This document shows, one piece after another, positions 15,511-26,703 of a DNA stretch of 64,000 nt (position 1 is its first letter; each line of letters begins with the position of its first letter). This DNA is from Lactobacillus kimbladii (lineage in GTDB: Bacteria; Bacillota; Bacilli; Lactobacillales; Lactobacillaceae), in the NCBI RefSeq assembly GCF_000970755.1, contig NZ_KQ034007.1:1098037-1162036 (forward strand), in the 5' to 3' direction. The notes under the pieces were generated by a model that made no database searches, was not told where the DNA came from, and saw only the letters and a program-made list of their open reading frames with translations. Both the position numbers and the translations under genes were made by a program.

Positions 15511-17790
15511 TTAATGTTGCTTTAATTGCCCATTCACGTACATTAGTAATTTTTGACTCGGCATTTGCCGTAATTCGTTTACAAAAGAAATCTGTGACTT
15601 GGTAGCTTGAAAATATTTCGAATTTGTTAGTTTATTTTTGACAGGATTATTAACGCCAAATATTTTATCATCTTCTAACTGAATAAAGTTCAGTTCAAAG
15701 AATACTCGCAAAATAAAGAGAATGTTATCGTAACTTAATTTTATAAATTTACCGACCTTGCGGTAATCTTGCAGTGTCAGACCAGGGTGAGAATATATAT
15801 ATTTTAACAAGATTTCAAAATCAGATTTTAGCGGCAAATGTTGTACTGGCAGTTGATCCATAAGAAAGTGTAAATAAAGTTGTTCGTAACTATTGTTCAA
15901 CGCAAAATTCAATTCTTTTTGATTGTGAGGGACATCTAGAAAGACTGCAACTTCACCTTCATTGTCATAATCATTTACCAATGTAATTTTTGTAGGATCA
16001 ATATCAAACAGACTAGAAGCATAATTTTTATTTCTTTTATCAAATAACAAATATCTGTCTGCAAAACCCATCACATATTTTTCATTGCGCAAATCAACAA
16101 CTGGTTCAGGAACTGCTAATTTTGGTGCAGCAAAAATGATTCCCTTTATAATGCCTTGCAATTTTATTTGATTACGAAAACAATTTTCCTGTAGCTCTAT
16201 GAATAGCTGATCTATGTAAGGCAAAAGAATTTTTGTAAGGAACTTCTTATTAAATCCTACAACATCAACTTTATTATGGTCTTTACTAATGCTTAATTTG
16301 ATATGATTTTTATCTTTACCCATGTAAAAACAGCTGTTAATTTTTGGATGAGTAATGCTAAAAATGGGTTTGACATTATCAGTGCCAAAAGGACCAACCT
16401 GTTTGATATCAGCTATAATTTGCAAATCAAGATGAGAAAAAGGTAGTTCACAATCATAATAACGAATATTTTGATTAAAAGTACCCGTAAAACTATCTTC
16501 AAATGATTTGCGTAAAGAGGAAATTTTGCTTTCGGTCATAGACAAGCCACACGCAAAATCGTGACCACCGAATTTAAGAAAAAGTTTATCCTTTAAAAGC
16601 TCTAAGGCGTTAAAAAGATTAAAACCATCTACAGACCTTCCCGAACCTTTGATAATTCCCTCTTCATTCTTGGTCAATACTATAGTCGGTTTATGAGTTT
16701 TCTCAACCAATTTATTTGCAACTAATCCTAAAACCCCTTCATTGAATTTTGGATTATATAAAACTAAAGTCTTAGCTCTTTGCCAACCATTATTTTTAAT
16801 CTGATTAATACAGGATTGATAAACTTCAGCCGTTAAATTCTTACGTTCATCGTTTAGACCTTCAATCTTATCTGCTATTTTTTCAGCTTCTTCGTCAGTC
16901 TCACATAATAGTAAGTCAACGGCTAAACTCGCATTATCCAGTCTGCCTACAGCATTCAATCTTGGTGCAATGTTAAAGCCAACATCGGTTTCATCAATAT
17001 GTCCTAATTGTAAACCTGCTTTTTTTATTAAAGCTCTTAGTCCCGGCCGCTCAGTCTCATTAAGCATTTTTAAACCGCGTTTAACGATAATATGACCTTC
17101 TCCTGAAACCTTAACCATATCTCCAATGGTTCCAATCATTGCCAGTTCCAATAATTCTGGCATAGAATCTTGCATTAAAGCTCGGCAAATAGTATAGGCT
17201 ACTCCAGCACCACAGTAGTCATCAAACGGATAATCTTGGCCAGGGTAGTTACAATGAACCAACGCATAGCTTTCAGGCACTTTGTCTTGAAATTTATGAT
17301 GATCGGTAATTATTGTATCTACGCCCATGCTCTTAGCGTAGGCTACTTCTTCAACTCCTGTAATGCCATTATCAACAGTTATAATTAATTTTGTACCTTC
17401 TGCTACTATGCGCTTATACTCATCTAGATTGGGACCATAACCATCACGGAAACGATCGGGTATGAAAAAATTAACGTCTGCGCCCAATATCCCAAGTGTT
17501 TCCATCATGATACTTGTCGCAGTGATACCATCTGCATCATAGTCACCATAAATAGTTATTCTTTCCCCTGCATCAATTGCCTGGTTAATCCTGTCAACAG
17601 CTTTTTTCATATCGTGCATTAAGTAAGGGTCTGCCAAGTCATCTTCAGTCGCATTAAACCAAAAGTTAATTTTCTCTGCAGTATTTATTCCACGCAAAGA
17701 AAGCAGCTTAGCCGTAAGCGGACTAAGCTGGTACTTTTCAATCAATTTTGGAGCTAATTCTTCATTTTTGCGCTCATGCCATTCAATCAT
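15511..17790 (-). CDS. recJ: single-stranded-DNA-specific exonuclease RecJ
   Basis: 759 residues. DHH-superfamily motifs are present: YGDYDADGITATSIMMETLG near 78-95 and IITDHHKF near 160, then DHHA1/OB regions (KFGGHDFACGLSM near 410). A long C-terminal extension of about 200 residues is typical of Firmicutes RecJ. The enzyme digests single-stranded DNA 5' to 3' in recombination, mismatch and base excision repair. It lies 30 nt downstream of lepA and upstream of apt, so lepA-recJ-apt probably form one unit. Confidence 0.95.
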   Translation of the reverse strand: MIEWHERKNEELAPKLIEKYQLSPLTAKLLSLRGINTAEKINFWFNATEDDLADPYLMHDMKKAVDRINQAIDAGERITIYGDYDADGITATSIMMETLGILGADVNFFIPDRFRDGYGPNLDEYKRIVAEGTKLIITVDNGITGVEEVAYAKSMGVDTIITDHHKFQDKVPESYALVHCNYPGQDYPFDDYCGAGVAYTICRALMQDSMPELLELAMIGTIGDMVKVSGEGHIIVKRGLKMLNETERPGLRALIKKAGLQLGHIDETDVGFNIAPRLNAVGRLDNASLAVDLLLCETDEEAEKIADKIEGLNDERKNLTAEVYQSCINQIKNNGWQRAKTLVLYNPKFNEGVLGLVANKLVEKTHKPTIVLTKNEEGIIKGSGRSVDGFNLFNALELLKDKLFLKFGGHDFACGLSMTESKISSLRKSFEDSFTGTFNQNIRYYDCELPFSHLDLQIIADIKQVGPFGTDNVKPIFSITHPKINSCFYMGKDKNHIKLSISKDHNKVDVVGFNKKFLTKILLPYIDQLFIELQENCFRNQIKLQGIIKGIIFAAPKLAVPEPVVDLRNEKYVMGFADRYLLFDKRNKNYASSLFDIDPTKITLVNDYDNEGEVAVFLDVPHNQKELNFALNNSYEQLYLHFLMDQLPVQHLPLKSDFEILLKYIYSHPGLTLQDYRKVGKFIKLSYDNILFILRVFFELNFIQLEDDKIFGVNNPVKNKLTNSKYFQATKSQISFVNELRQMPSQKLLMYVNGQLKQH

Positions 17791-17820
17791 TAATTAATTT
17801 TGCCTTTTTGTAATTCTTTC

Positions 17821-19659
17821 TTATTTCGAGTTCAAGTCATCATCATTCATTTTTAAAACAGCCATAAATGCGTCTTGAGGAATTTCAACATGACCTACTG
17901 CTTTCATCCGCTTTTTACCTCTCTTTTGTTTTTCGAGAAGCTTTGCCCTTCGATCTGGATCACCCGTATGAATTTTCCAAGTGACGTCTTTGCGGTAAGG
18001 CTTTACAGTTGCTCGCGAAATTATTTTTGCTCCAATTGCTCCTTGAATATCAACTTCAAAGTTTTGTCTAGGAATTAACTTCTTAAGCATTGAGGTCATT
18101 TGTCGCGCTCTATTTTGAGCTTCATCACGGTGAGCAATGAAACTAAGAGCATCAACCACTTGTTTATTCAACAAAATATCAATTTTAACTAAATCAGTTG
18201 CCCGATAGCCCGTAATTTCATAATCAAGTGAGGCATAACCTTTAGTAGAAGATTTTAAATCATCAAAAAAATCATAAATAATTTCAGCTAGCGGCATATT
18301 GTAAATTACGTTAACCCGATATTTGTCTAAATAGTCCATTGTCACAAACTCGCCACGTTTGCGTTGACATAATTCCATTACAGGACCGACAAAATCATTC
18401 GGAACCATTACTTCAGCCTTGACGAAAGGTTCTTGCACTTCTTTATATTCACCTGCAGACGGTAAATCAGAAGGATTATCAATTACCTTTGTTGTACCAT
18501 CATTCATAATGGCATGATAATCAACAGAAGGAGCGGTCATAATTAAGTCTAAATCAAATTCCTGCTCTAGTCTTTCTTGTACAACATCCATATGAAGCAA
18601 GCCTAAAAAACCGCAACGAAATCCAAATCCAAGAGCGGTCGAAGTTTCAGGTTCAAATTCCAGAGCAGCATCATTTAGCTGCAGTTTTTGCAAAGCTTCC
18701 TTAAGATCGTCATATTTGGAATTATCAACAGGATACATACCAGAATATACCATTGGTGGTATTTGGCGATAACCAGGAAGTGGTTCAGCTGTCGGATTTT
18801 CAGCAGAAGTAATGGTATCACCAACACGAGTTTCACGAACAGACTTGATATTTGCTGTCAGATAGCCAACATCCCCAGCAATCAAAATATCTTTTTTAAC
18901 CGGATGTGGACTAGAAACCCCAACTTCAGTAACTTCATATTCCTTACCCGTATTCATAATTTTTATTTTATCACCGGGTTTAACTGTACCCTCTTCAATC
19001 CGTACAGATAGGACAACACCGCGATAGTCATCATATTTTGAATCAAAAATCAACGCTTTTAACGGTGCTTGGAGATCTCCATTAGGAGCTGGGATATCTT
19101 TAACTATGCGTTCAAGCAATTCTTTAATTCCTTGACCAGTTTTACCGGAAACTTCAACAGCGTCGGAAGCATCTAATCCCAACATTTCTGTAATTTCTTC
19201 TTTAGCTTGCTCCGGATTAGCGGATGGCAAATCAATCTTGTTAATTACAGGCATTATTTCCAAATCATCATCAATTGCTAAGTATGTATTTGCCAAAGTT
19301 TGGGCTTGCACACCTTGCGAAGCATCTACAACTAACAGTGCACCTTCACAAGCCGCTAAGGAACGGGAAACTTCATAAGAAAAATCCACGTGTCCTGGTG
19401 TATCAATTAGATGAAAAATGTAGTCTTCGCCATCTTGAGCATGATATTTAATTTCTACTGAGTTCATCTTGATGGTGATGCCCCGTTGGCGTTCCAGCGG
19501 CATATCGTCTAACATCTGATTTTTTAGTTGTCGTTCAGATACCGTATCAGTCAATTCTAAAATGCGATCGGCAATCGTAGACTTACCATGATCAATATGA
19601 GCTACAATGGAAAAATTGCGAATATGTTTTTGGTAATCTTGTAATTTTGTTATGTCCAT
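17821..19659 (-). CDS. lepA: elongation factor 4 (LepA) GTPase
   Basis: 612 residues, standard length. The GTPase motifs are [14 protein letters not shown] near 20, DTPGHVDF near 85 and NKIDLP near 140. The EF-G-like domains III and V follow, then the LepA-specific C-terminal domain ([20 protein letters not shown]). It acts on ribosomes and is linked to back-translocation or initiation quality. It begins lepA-recJ-apt. Confidence 0.97.
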   Translation of the reverse strand: MDITKLQDYQKHIRNFSIVAHIDHGKSTIADRILELTDTVSERQLKNQMLDDMPLERQRGITIKMNSVEIKYHAQDGEDYIFHLIDTPGHVDFSYEVSRSLAACEGALLVVDASQGVQAQTLANTYLAIDDDLEIMPVINKIDLPSANPEQAKEEITEMLGLDASDAVEVSGKTGQGIKELLERIVKDIPAPNGDLQAPLKALIFDSKYDDYRGVVLSVRIEEGTVKPGDKIKIMNTGKEYEVTEVGVSSPHPVKKDILIAGDVGYLTANIKSVRETRVGDTITSAENPTAEPLPGYRQIPPMVYSGMYPVDNSKYDDLKEALQKLQLNDAALEFEPETSTALGFGFRCGFLGLLHMDVVQERLEQEFDLDLIMTAPSVDYHAIMNDGTTKVIDNPSDLPSAGEYKEVQEPFVKAEVMVPNDFVGPVMELCQRKRGEFVTMDYLDKYRVNVIYNMPLAEIIYDFFDDLKSSTKGYASLDYEITGYRATDLVKIDILLNKQVVDALSFIAHRDEAQNRARQMTSMLKKLIPRQNFEVDIQGAIGAKIISRATVKPYRKDVTWKIHTGDPDRRAKLLEKQKRGKKRMKAVGHVEIPQDAFMAVLKMNDDDLNSK

Positions 19660-19691
19660 AAATAATTTGCACCCTTTACTCTATCTTTACT

Positions 19692-19720
19692 ATTATAACA
19701 AAGTAAATGAAACAGTTAAA
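19692..19720 (-). promoter_or_regulatory. lepA promoter
   Basis: On the minus strand, TTTAAC (19715-19720), a 17-nt spacer and a perfect TATAAT (19692-19697), preceded by TGT (extended -10). It lies about 35 nt before the lepA start. Confidence 0.65.
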
Positions 19721-19832
19721 AGCAATTAAGTAAAAAGTAGAGGTAGTCAAAACTATTTTATTAATTAGATTTGTTTTTCTATTTGATAAAAAATTTGGGG
19801 ATTTTTGTACTAATTTTATTTGTAAATTATAT

Positions 19833-21419
19833 TTAAAACCTATCTCCTTTATTTAAATAAATCGTTTTGTCAAACTTATTTTGAATCTTCTGATTCAAAT
19901 TGTGCGCTATCATAAATACCGTAACAGGACTATTAAGAATATTGTTAATTATTACCGCACTATTTTCTTCATCTATTGCCGAAGTACCTTCGTCAATTAA
20001 CAAAAATTGATTTTCGTGAATCTCTGACCGAGCTAAAACTATTTTTTGCCTTTGTCCCCCAGACACATTCAAATTATTTAAGTTAATAATTGTCTCTTCT
20101 TTTGCAGCAAATTTATTAAGGTCCTGATTAAAACAGGTATTTTTAATTACTTGGTTTAGATTTTCTTCTAGATCTTTATTAAACATTGTTATATTGTCCT
20201 TGATACTTACGGGAAACAAAACGGGAAATTGAGGAATATAACCTAACTTTAAGTTTTGCGGATTAAGCTTGGTTTTATTCTGATCAAAAAAATTCACCGC
20301 ACCAGTTGCAGGTTTCAATATACCCAAAAGCAATTTAAAGAAAGTAGTCTTGCCACTACCAGAATCACCAATTAATAAAACTTTTTCATGTGGTTTAATA
20401 GTGATATCTGGAAAAGTTAGTTTTTGACCGTTAGAAAAAATATAGCTTAAGTTGTGGGTCTGCAAACTTATAGGCTCTATACCCTCTGTTACATCAGTCA
20501 CTGGAACACGATCTTTGGCAATTTTCTGATTTAATTGACCAGCAGAAGAAATTTGTCTAACTTCATTTGTAAGACTCTGTAATGCTTCTAATAAATTTGC
20601 ACTAAAATTTTCAACGGTAACGATCACGCCAAAAGGAATAATTTTCTGTGTAATTAACAGAGCAGTGCCAATCAATAGAAAGAAATTTAACAAAACTGAA
20701 CTTGCTTTATTCAAAACTGATAAGAATTGCATAGTCTTTGTGCGGTTAATATTTGCTTTTTCCAGTTTTTTCGAGGCTTTTGCCATTACAATTGAAAGTT
20801 TTTTTCCAGCCATAAAATTTTGCAAGTCAGTTAATCCATCCAACCAATTTTCTGCAGTTTTTAAATATGACGCGTTAGCTGAAGATAAATTTCGAACAGC
20901 TTTTCGCAAGGGTTTTCGTAAAAGGCGCGGGAGCAACAAATTTAAGCTGCCTAAAAATAATACTATTATTAACAAGCTCCAATGAAATGACCAGAGGACT
21001 AAGATAACAAAAAGAATTTGCGCAGCATAATACGGAATATCAGTATAAATGCTCAAAGAAGAGGATTTAATTAAGTTAAGATCATTTGTGAGTATGTTTT
21101 GTACTTTATTTGGACTGTGGTGAGCGTAATCATTAAAGAAATGGGCAATAATTTCTGCTCTTACTTGATGATTATATTGTTGAATTTGTTTTTCAATTAA
21201 ATACTGACACAAATTCATGCCTAAATAACTAGCAAAATATAAAAGTAACACGATTAGGCAAAACAAAAGAAACTCATTTATCATTCTTTTGCGAATGAAA
21301 GAAAAGATATACGTACTGATATAACTTGTACCAATAACTAAGCCAGAAGTAATAAATTCTAGTAGTAAAATGATTATCATTCTAACTTTATTAGTTGAAT
21401 ACAATCCTTTAAACGTCAT
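19833..21419 (-). CDS. ABC transporter, fused permease and ATPase (second of pair)
   Basis: I start it at the ATG 21419 behind CGAGGTGAAG, giving 528 residues. The N-terminal half has about six membrane helices (ABC exporter fold). The C-terminal half has Walker A GDSGSGKTT, signature VSGGQRQ and Walker B FLLIDEGTSAID. The stop codon of the partner gene overlaps the start, so they are coupled and likely form a heterodimer. The substrate is unknown. No bacteriocin precursor, C39 peptidase domain or immunity gene is seen nearby. Both carry an unusual KIVLAR-x-EI segment after the signature. Confidence 0.85.
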   Translation of the reverse strand: MTFKGLYSTNKVRMIIILLLEFITSGLVIGTSYISTYIFSFIRKRMINEFLLFCLIVLLLYFASYLGMNLCQYLIEKQIQQYNHQVRAEIIAHFFNDYAHHSPNKVQNILTNDLNLIKSSSLSIYTDIPYYAAQILFVILVLWSFHWSLLIIVLFLGSLNLLLPRLLRKPLRKAVRNLSSANASYLKTAENWLDGLTDLQNFMAGKKLSIVMAKASKKLEKANINRTKTMQFLSVLNKASSVLLNFFLLIGTALLITQKIIPFGVIVTVENFSANLLEALQSLTNEVRQISSAGQLNQKIAKDRVPVTDVTEGIEPISLQTHNLSYIFSNGQKLTFPDITIKPHEKVLLIGDSGSGKTTFFKLLLGILKPATGAVNFFDQNKTKLNPQNLKLGYIPQFPVLFPVSIKDNITMFNKDLEENLNQVIKNTCFNQDLNKFAAKEETIINLNNLNVSGGQRQKIVLARSEIHENQFLLIDEGTSAIDEENSAVIINNILNSPVTVFMIAHNLNQKIQNKFDKTIYLNKGDRF

Positions 21420-23010
21420 AATTAGCTTCACCTCGATTAGGGTCAATATTTATCACTCTATCAAACAATTTTTTAGTATCTTTAGTAAGATTATGAGCAA
21501 TAACTATAATAGTTTGATCACTATTCAAAAGATTACTAATTATTTTGTTTGTTGCATTCTCATCAATGGCACTAGTAGACTCATCCGCTAAAATTACGGG
21601 CTTATTTTGGATCTCGTTACGTGCTAAAACAATCTTTTGTCTTTGACCACCGGAAAGATTATTTTTGTCAACATCAGCCAGCGTTTCTAGGCCAGCGGGA
21701 AAGGCAGCCAAATCTGACTCCAATTGAACTGATTTTACATATCTTTCAACAGCTTTATCTAATTTACTATTGAACATGGTAATATTTTCCTTGATAGATG
21801 CTGGAAATAGAAAATTGTCTTGCGCTAGATAACTTATTTGACTGCAACTAACTTTAACCTTGTTTCCTTTCTTATCACAAAAACATATTTCCCCACTAGT
21901 GGGCTTTAACTTACCCAAAAGTAGCTTAAACAGAGTCGATTTACCAGAACCGCTTCTGCCCTGCAATAGAATCTTCTCTCCCCTTCTTATAGTTATGTCA
22001 GGATAAGAAATTTCTCTGTTATTAGGATATTTATACTTTAAACTTCTAGTTTTAATTGTAGAAAAATTTGTTTCATTTGAGCATTCGACCGGTATATCTC
22101 TTTGCAATTTATTTAGTTGTTGGTTAATATTTTTAGTTGACTGCATTCTTGTTAATGCCGTAGTAATAGTCAACGCTGCATTAAAAATACTAGATGCAAA
22201 AGTTCCTGCAGCAATAATAGTACCGAAAGAAACAATTTTAGCGAAAAATAAAATTGTTGCTAGAAATGTCACAGCTACTTGAGAAAAAGAATTTGCGCAG
22301 CCATTAATAAACTGCGCTTGTCCCATGACTTTTTGCCTGTCAACATAAGTCTGCTCCAAATCTGCTCCCTTTTTTGTCAAATAATGATTGAAGGCATCAA
22401 ATGCCAAATATCGTCTTAATTCAGCCAGACCATTAAACCACTGAAAAATTGTGTTTAAATATTTTTTATTTTGCTCAGAAATTTTTCTAGTCGCTTTATT
22501 AGCAGCTTTACGTGTTAATTTTGGTATCAATAAAGTGACAAAGACCAAACAAATCACTAATACAGCTATTGACCAATGAAACATGACTAAAGCAATGGTC
22601 GAAGTAACCATTACAAAAAGGGAGCTAAGTATACGCAAAACCTGATTACCATATTGATCGGTTAATAACTGCAAATTATTATTTAAATTATTTATCATTG
22701 CTTCTGTAGAATCAGATTCACTATGGAAATAATGCTTAACCAGCTTTTTTCTGATCAAGCCAATATATTGTTGCAGTTGCCTACTGTATAGCCACGTTGC
22801 CACAGAATTAATTATAAAGGCCACTAATCCTGTGATTAGACTAAGTAAAATAAAGTACAGAAACTGAGTGAAATGACTTTTATTCAGACTATTATAAGCA
22901 AACTTAATAACGTATGAGCTGAAGGCAGAACCACAGCCATAAATTACCACTAAAAATACGATCAAAATTGAATTTAAAACATTTGCTTTTATTAAGCTAC
23001 TTAATTTCAT
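21409..23010 (-). CDS. ABC transporter, fused permease and ATPase (first of pair)
   Basis: I start it at ATG 23010 (533 residues); a longer frame goes to 23034 with a TTG start, and the ribosome site is weak either way. Six N-terminal membrane helices are followed by an ATPase with Walker A GRSGSGKST, signature LSGGQRQ and Walker B VILADESTSAID. Both catalytic Glu residues are kept in this pair, so both sites look active. About 30% alike to the downstream partner by eye. It probably exports a hydrophobic compound or peptide, which is inference only. Confidence 0.83.
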   Translation of the reverse strand: MKLSSLIKANVLNSILIVFLVVIYGCGSAFSSYVIKFAYNSLNKSHFTQFLYFILLSLITGLVAFIINSVATWLYSRQLQQYIGLIRKKLVKHYFHSESDSTEAMINNLNNNLQLLTDQYGNQVLRILSSLFVMVTSTIALVMFHWSIAVLVICLVFVTLLIPKLTRKAANKATRKISEQNKKYLNTIFQWFNGLAELRRYLAFDAFNHYLTKKGADLEQTYVDRQKVMGQAQFINGCANSFSQVAVTFLATILFFAKIVSFGTIIAAGTFASSIFNAALTITTALTRMQSTKNINQQLNKLQRDIPVECSNETNFSTIKTRSLKYKYPNNREISYPDITIRRGEKILLQGRSGSGKSTLFKLLLGKLKPTSGEICFCDKKGNKVKVSCSQISYLAQDNFLFPASIKENITMFNSKLDKAVERYVKSVQLESDLAAFPAGLETLADVDKNNLSGGQRQKIVLARNEIQNKPVILADESTSAIDENATNKIISNLLNSDQTIIVIAHNLTKDTKKLFDRVINIDPNRGEANYDV

Positions 23011-23106
23011 TTTTATTGCCCATATTATTAACAAATTATTAAATATTTATTACATTATAGCGCGTAAAAATTTAAAATCAATTAAATCAGAAAAAACTAT
23101 TTCAAG

Positions 23107-23222
23107 ACCAAGAAAAAAAGGCATTGAGCTATGATATGACCCCCAAATTTAGGACAAATTTGGGGGTCACATCACTATACTGCTCAGTGTCTTTTCATAT
23201 ACATTTTCTTCTTTGTCTTGGT
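23107..23222. mobile_element. nested palindrome resembling an IS3-type end or MITE
   Basis: Three sets of inverted arms are nested. ACCAAGA/TCTTGGT is outermost (23107-23113 and 23216-23222). AAAAAGGCATTGAGC/GCTCAGTGTCTTTT lies next (23115-23129 and 23182-23195, imperfect). TGACCCCCAAATTT/AAATTTGGGGGTCA is innermost (23137-23150 and 23156-23169, perfect, loop AGGAC). The innermost left half matches the IS3-type terminal repeat at 4194-4213, and TCACATCACTAT follows both. The middle arm resembles a terminator arm at 1566-1580. No coding frame exists inside. Whether it is an IS remnant inside a terminator or a MITE is open. Confidence 0.6.
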
Positions 23223-23366
23223 ATTATTTATTCTTTATAACTAGACTTTGGTAATTGATGACACTAAATATTCAATTAGTCCCACAAAAAATCATTTTCC
23301 CGAACTTAAAGGTCTAATCCCATCAAATTTGAAGAATTAGTCCTTTAGTTAAACTTTCAATTAATA

Positions 23367-23534
23367 CTAATAATATCTTATAATGCCATTTTTATCTGGC
23401 TTGCCATTCTCTTTAAAAAGCCTAATATAATTTTTGAATTCTTTTTTTACCCAACAAGGTGCGTCAGGTTTAATAGTCAAGTCAGATCCATTTTTACACC
23501 AGTATTTATAACCTTTTGGGCAACTCAACATCAT
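23367..23534 (-). CDS. small Cys-containing protein, unknown
   Basis: About 55 residues from ATG 23534, behind GGGAG. The sequence MMLSCPKGYKYWCKNGSDL... then APCWVKKEFKNYIRLFKENG has three Cys and many Lys, Tyr and Trp, with no membrane segment. I do not recognise it. An imperfect hairpin, AAAGGACTAAT..ATTAGACCTTT on the minus strand (about 23309-23346), could end it. It lies between an ABC pair and dnaJ beside the nested palindrome. Confidence 0.45.
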   Translation of the reverse strand: MMLSCPKGYKYWCKNGSDLTIKPDAPCWVKKEFKNYIRLFKENGKPDKNGIIRYY

Positions 23535-23601
23535 ATTTCTCCCTTTTTCATATTTCTCTATTTTAGAAGACAATCATTTAGGGTGAATAAAACATTAAAT
23601 T

Positions 23602-24744
23602 TTACTGCAATTTTTCTTTTAATCTCTCAAAGAATCCTTTTTCCTGTGGTGTTATTGACCCACCACCGGCTTTGACAAAATCAACCAAAGCCTGTTTCTG
23701 CTTTTCATTGATTGACTTTGGAATCTGTACTTGAACAGTGGTTATTTGATCACCTTTACCATTGCCACGCAAATATGGAACACCTTCGCCACGCAAAGTA
23801 AATTCTTTATTAGGCTGTGTACCAGCAGGAATTTTTAATTTCTTTTCTCCATGTACGGTTTTAACATTAATTTCATCGCCTAAAGTTGCCTGGGCAAACG
23901 AGATTGGAACAGTAGTATAAATAGTAGTACCTTTGCGTTCGAAATCTTTTGATGGCTTAATACGATAACTGATATAAAGGTCACCATAAGGACCACCATT
24001 TTTACCCGCTTCTCCCTGGCCTTCATAACGTAATTGTTGTCCATTATCTATTCCGGCAGGAATATTAACTTCAATGGTATTTTTATTATCAATTACGCCT
24101 TTGCCATGACAAGTTTGGCAAGGATGCTCAATAATTACACCTTTACCGTGACATTTATCACAAACTGTCTGACGACGAATAACTCCCAACATAGATTTTT
24201 GGGTGATGGTCATATAACCAGTACCATTACATTTATCACAAGTTATCGGGTGTGTGCCTTTTTCTGCCCCGTTACCTTTACATGTCGGACAAGTTTCGCT
24301 CCTAGTGTAAGAAACTTGCGTCTTTTTGCCGGTAATAGCATCCATGAAGTCAATGGACAAAGTATAGTCTAAGTCTTCACCACGAGTTGGTGCTGTCGGG
24401 TTGGCGCGGCGCTGATTAGCTCCTGTTGCACCACCGAAGAAATCATTAAAAATATCTCCAAAATCACCAAAGCCACCAAAATCACTATATCCTTGACCTG
24501 CACCACCAAAGCCACCTTGACCATTAACCCCGGCCGATCCAAACTGATCATATTGTGCTTTCTTTTGCTTGTCATGCAAAACTTCGTAAGCTTCATTAAC
24601 CTTCTTATACTTTTCCTCAGCACCCGGTTCATGGTTTAAATCAGGGTGGTATTTTTTGGCAAGTTTACGATAAGCAGAGGTAATTTCCTTATCACTGGCA
24701 TTGCGATCAACACCAAGAACGCTATAGTAATCTTCTTGTGCCAT
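23602..24744 (-). CDS. dnaJ: chaperone protein DnaJ
   Basis: 380 residues in the full DnaJ layout. The J-domain has HPD at 33-35, followed by a Gly/Phe-rich linker ([20 protein letters not shown]). Four CxxCxGxG zinc repeats lie near 150-210, and two C-terminal substrate domains follow. DnaJ delivers unfolded proteins to DnaK and stimulates its ATPase. It is the last gene of hrcA-grpE-dnaK-dnaJ and lies after a hairpin that may lower its expression relative to dnaK. Confidence 0.98.
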   Translation of the reverse strand: MAQEDYYSVLGVDRNASDKEITSAYRKLAKKYHPDLNHEPGAEEKYKKVNEAYEVLHDKQKKAQYDQFGSAGVNGQGGFGGAGQGYSDFGGFGDFGDIFNDFFGGATGANQRRANPTAPTRGEDLDYTLSIDFMDAITGKKTQVSYTRSETCPTCKGNGAEKGTHPITCDKCNGTGYMTITQKSMLGVIRRQTVCDKCHGKGVIIEHPCQTCHGKGVIDNKNTIEVNIPAGIDNGQQLRYEGQGEAGKNGGPYGDLYISYRIKPSKDFERKGTTIYTTVPISFAQATLGDEINVKTVHGEKKLKIPAGTQPNKEFTLRGEGVPYLRGNGKGDQITTVQVQIPKSINEKQKQALVDFVKAGGGSITPQEKGFFERLKEKLQ

Positions 24745-24768
24745 CTATAAGCTCCTTAACTTTACAAA

Positions 24769-24800
24769 AGAAAAGAACTACTATTTGGCAGTTCTTTTCT
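24769..24800 (-). terminator. hairpin between dnaK and dnaJ
   Basis: A perfect 11-bp stem AGAAAAGAACT/AGTTCTTTTCT with a 10-nt loop. On the minus strand it is followed by TTTG. It is probably a partial terminator or an RNA stability element reducing dnaJ. Confidence 0.7.
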
Positions 24801-24822
24801 AATTTATTCAATTATAAACCCT

Positions 24823-26685
24823 TTACTTATCTGGGTCTACCTTATGAAACTCGCCTTCACCTGCGGAACCACTACCTGAATTACCATCTTGGGATCCAGG
24901 ATTTTGTGGTCCTGACTGAGGTCCAGCCTGTCCTTGTGCACCTTGAGCCCCACCATTAGCTTGGTACAATTTGACTGCTAGGTCTTGAGCAACTTTGGAT
25001 AATTCATCCTTCTTAGACTTCATTTCATCCAAATTGTTGTCTTTTTGTGCCTTCTTCAAAGCATCAAGTGCATCTTGTACTTTCTTAGTGTCGTCATCAG
25101 ATACCTTGCCTTTGACATCCTTCAAAGTCTTTTCTGTTGAGAAGATTAATTGGTCGACTTCATTACGAAGGTCAACTTCTTCTTTCTTCTTCTTATCCTC
25201 TTCAGCATGTTCTTCAGCTTCTTTTTGCATCTTCTTAATTTCTTCATCAGATAGACCGGATGAACTCTTGATAGTAATCTTTTGTTCTTTACCGGTACCC
25301 ATATCTTTAGCAGAAACATTAACGATACCGTTCTTGTCAATATCAAAAGTAACTTGAATTTGTGGCACGCCACGGGGAGCTGCAGGAATATCAGTTAATT
25401 CGAAACGACCTAAAGTCTTGTCATCAGCAGCCATTGGGCGCTCCCCTTGCAAAACGTGTACGTCAACAGCAGGTTGATTGTCGGCAGCAGTAGAAAAGAT
25501 TTGACTCTTGGATGTCGGGATTGTCGTATTCTTTTCAATTAACTTGGTGAATACACCACCCATAGTTTCAATACCTAGAGAAAGTGGAGTAACATCAAGT
25601 AAAACAACGTCCTTAACGTCACCAGAAATGACACCACCTTGGATAGCAGCACCTAAAGCAACAGCTTCGTCTGGGTTAATTGAGTGATCAGGCTCTTTAC
25701 CAGCCCATTTCTTAACGGCATCTTGCACAGCAGGAATACGAGTGGAACCACCGTTTAAAATAACCTTGTCAATATCATTAACTGTTAATTCAGCATCTTT
25801 TAACGCATTATCAAACGGAATCTTAGTCTTTTCAACTAAGTCAGAAGTTAATTCATCAAATTTTGCCCTAGTTAAGTCTGCTTCTAGGTGTAATGGACCG
25901 GATTCACCAGCAGAAATGAATGGTAATGAAATATGAGTCGAAGATACACCAGAAAGATCTTTCTTAGCCTTTTCAGCAGCATCCTTTAACCTTTGTAAAG
26001 CCATTTTATCTTTAGAAAGGTCAACACCGTTTTCATCTTTAAAGTTCTTAATCAACCAATCAATAATCTTGTTATCGAAATCGTCACCACCAAGGTGAGT
26101 ATCACCATTAGTTGAAAGTACTTGAAAGACTCCGTCACCTAATTGCAAAACGGAAACATCAAAAGTACCACCACCAAGGTCGTAAACTAAAACTTTTTCG
26201 TCTTCAGCATCTTTGTCAAGACCGTAAGCAAGTGAAGATGCAGTAGGTTCGTTAATGATTCTCTTAACATCAAGGCCAGCAATTTTACCAGCATCCTTAG
26301 TAGCTTGACGTTGGGCGTCATTAAAGTATGCAGGAACTGTAATCACGGCTTCTGTTACTTTTTCGCCTAAATAATCCTCGGAGAATTTCTTGATATATTG
26401 CAAAATCATAGCGGAAATTTCTTGAGGTGTGTATGCTTTATCTCCAATCTTAACCTTATAATCAGCTTCACCCATGTGGCGCTTAATTGAAGAAATAGTA
26501 TTAGGATTAGTAATTGCTTGTCTCTTAGCAACTTCACCGACTTGAATTTCTCCATCCTTAAAAGCTACAACTGAAGGAGTTGTCCGATTTCCTTCTGGGT
26601 TAGTAATAATTTTTGGTTCCTTACCCTCAAGAACAGCAACCGCTGAGTTGGTAGTTCCGAGGTCAATTCCGATAACTTTTGACAT
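24823..26685 (-). CDS. dnaK: chaperone protein DnaK (Hsp70)
   Basis: I start it at ATG 26685 (behind GAAAGGAAGC), giving 620 residues beginning [18 protein letters not shown]. The nucleotide domain has [16 protein letters not shown] near 170 and the substrate domain follows, with a Gly/Gln/Ala/Pro-rich tail ([14 protein letters not shown]) before the acidic end. It is an ATP-dependent protein folding chaperone in the cytoplasm and is under CIRCE/HrcA control upstream of hrcA. Confidence 0.98.
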   Translation of the reverse strand: MSKVIGIDLGTTNSAVAVLEGKEPKIITNPEGNRTTPSVVAFKDGEIQVGEVAKRQAITNPNTISSIKRHMGEADYKVKIGDKAYTPQEISAMILQYIKKFSEDYLGEKVTEAVITVPAYFNDAQRQATKDAGKIAGLDVKRIINEPTASSLAYGLDKDAEDEKVLVYDLGGGTFDVSVLQLGDGVFQVLSTNGDTHLGGDDFDNKIIDWLIKNFKDENGVDLSKDKMALQRLKDAAEKAKKDLSGVSSTHISLPFISAGESGPLHLEADLTRAKFDELTSDLVEKTKIPFDNALKDAELTVNDIDKVILNGGSTRIPAVQDAVKKWAGKEPDHSINPDEAVALGAAIQGGVISGDVKDVVLLDVTPLSLGIETMGGVFTKLIEKNTTIPTSKSQIFSTAADNQPAVDVHVLQGERPMAADDKTLGRFELTDIPAAPRGVPQIQVTFDIDKNGIVNVSAKDMGTGKEQKITIKSSSGLSDEEIKKMQKEAEEHAEEDKKKKEEVDLRNEVDQLIFSTEKTLKDVKGKVSDDDTKKVQDALDALKKAQKDNNLDEMKSKKDELSKVAQDLAVKLYQANGGAQGAQGQAGPQSGPQNPGSQDGNSGSGSAGEGEFHKVDPDK

Positions 26686-26703
26686 TGATATGCTTCCTTT
26701 CAA

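Noticed and set aside
18688-19011. Plus-strand frame inside lepA
   Set aside because: Antisense shadow with no ribosome site and no family resemblance.
24995-25357. Plus-strand frame of about 120 codons inside dnaK
   Set aside because: It is antisense to a strongly conserved gene, low-complexity Ser/Phe-rich, and a shadow of codon bias.
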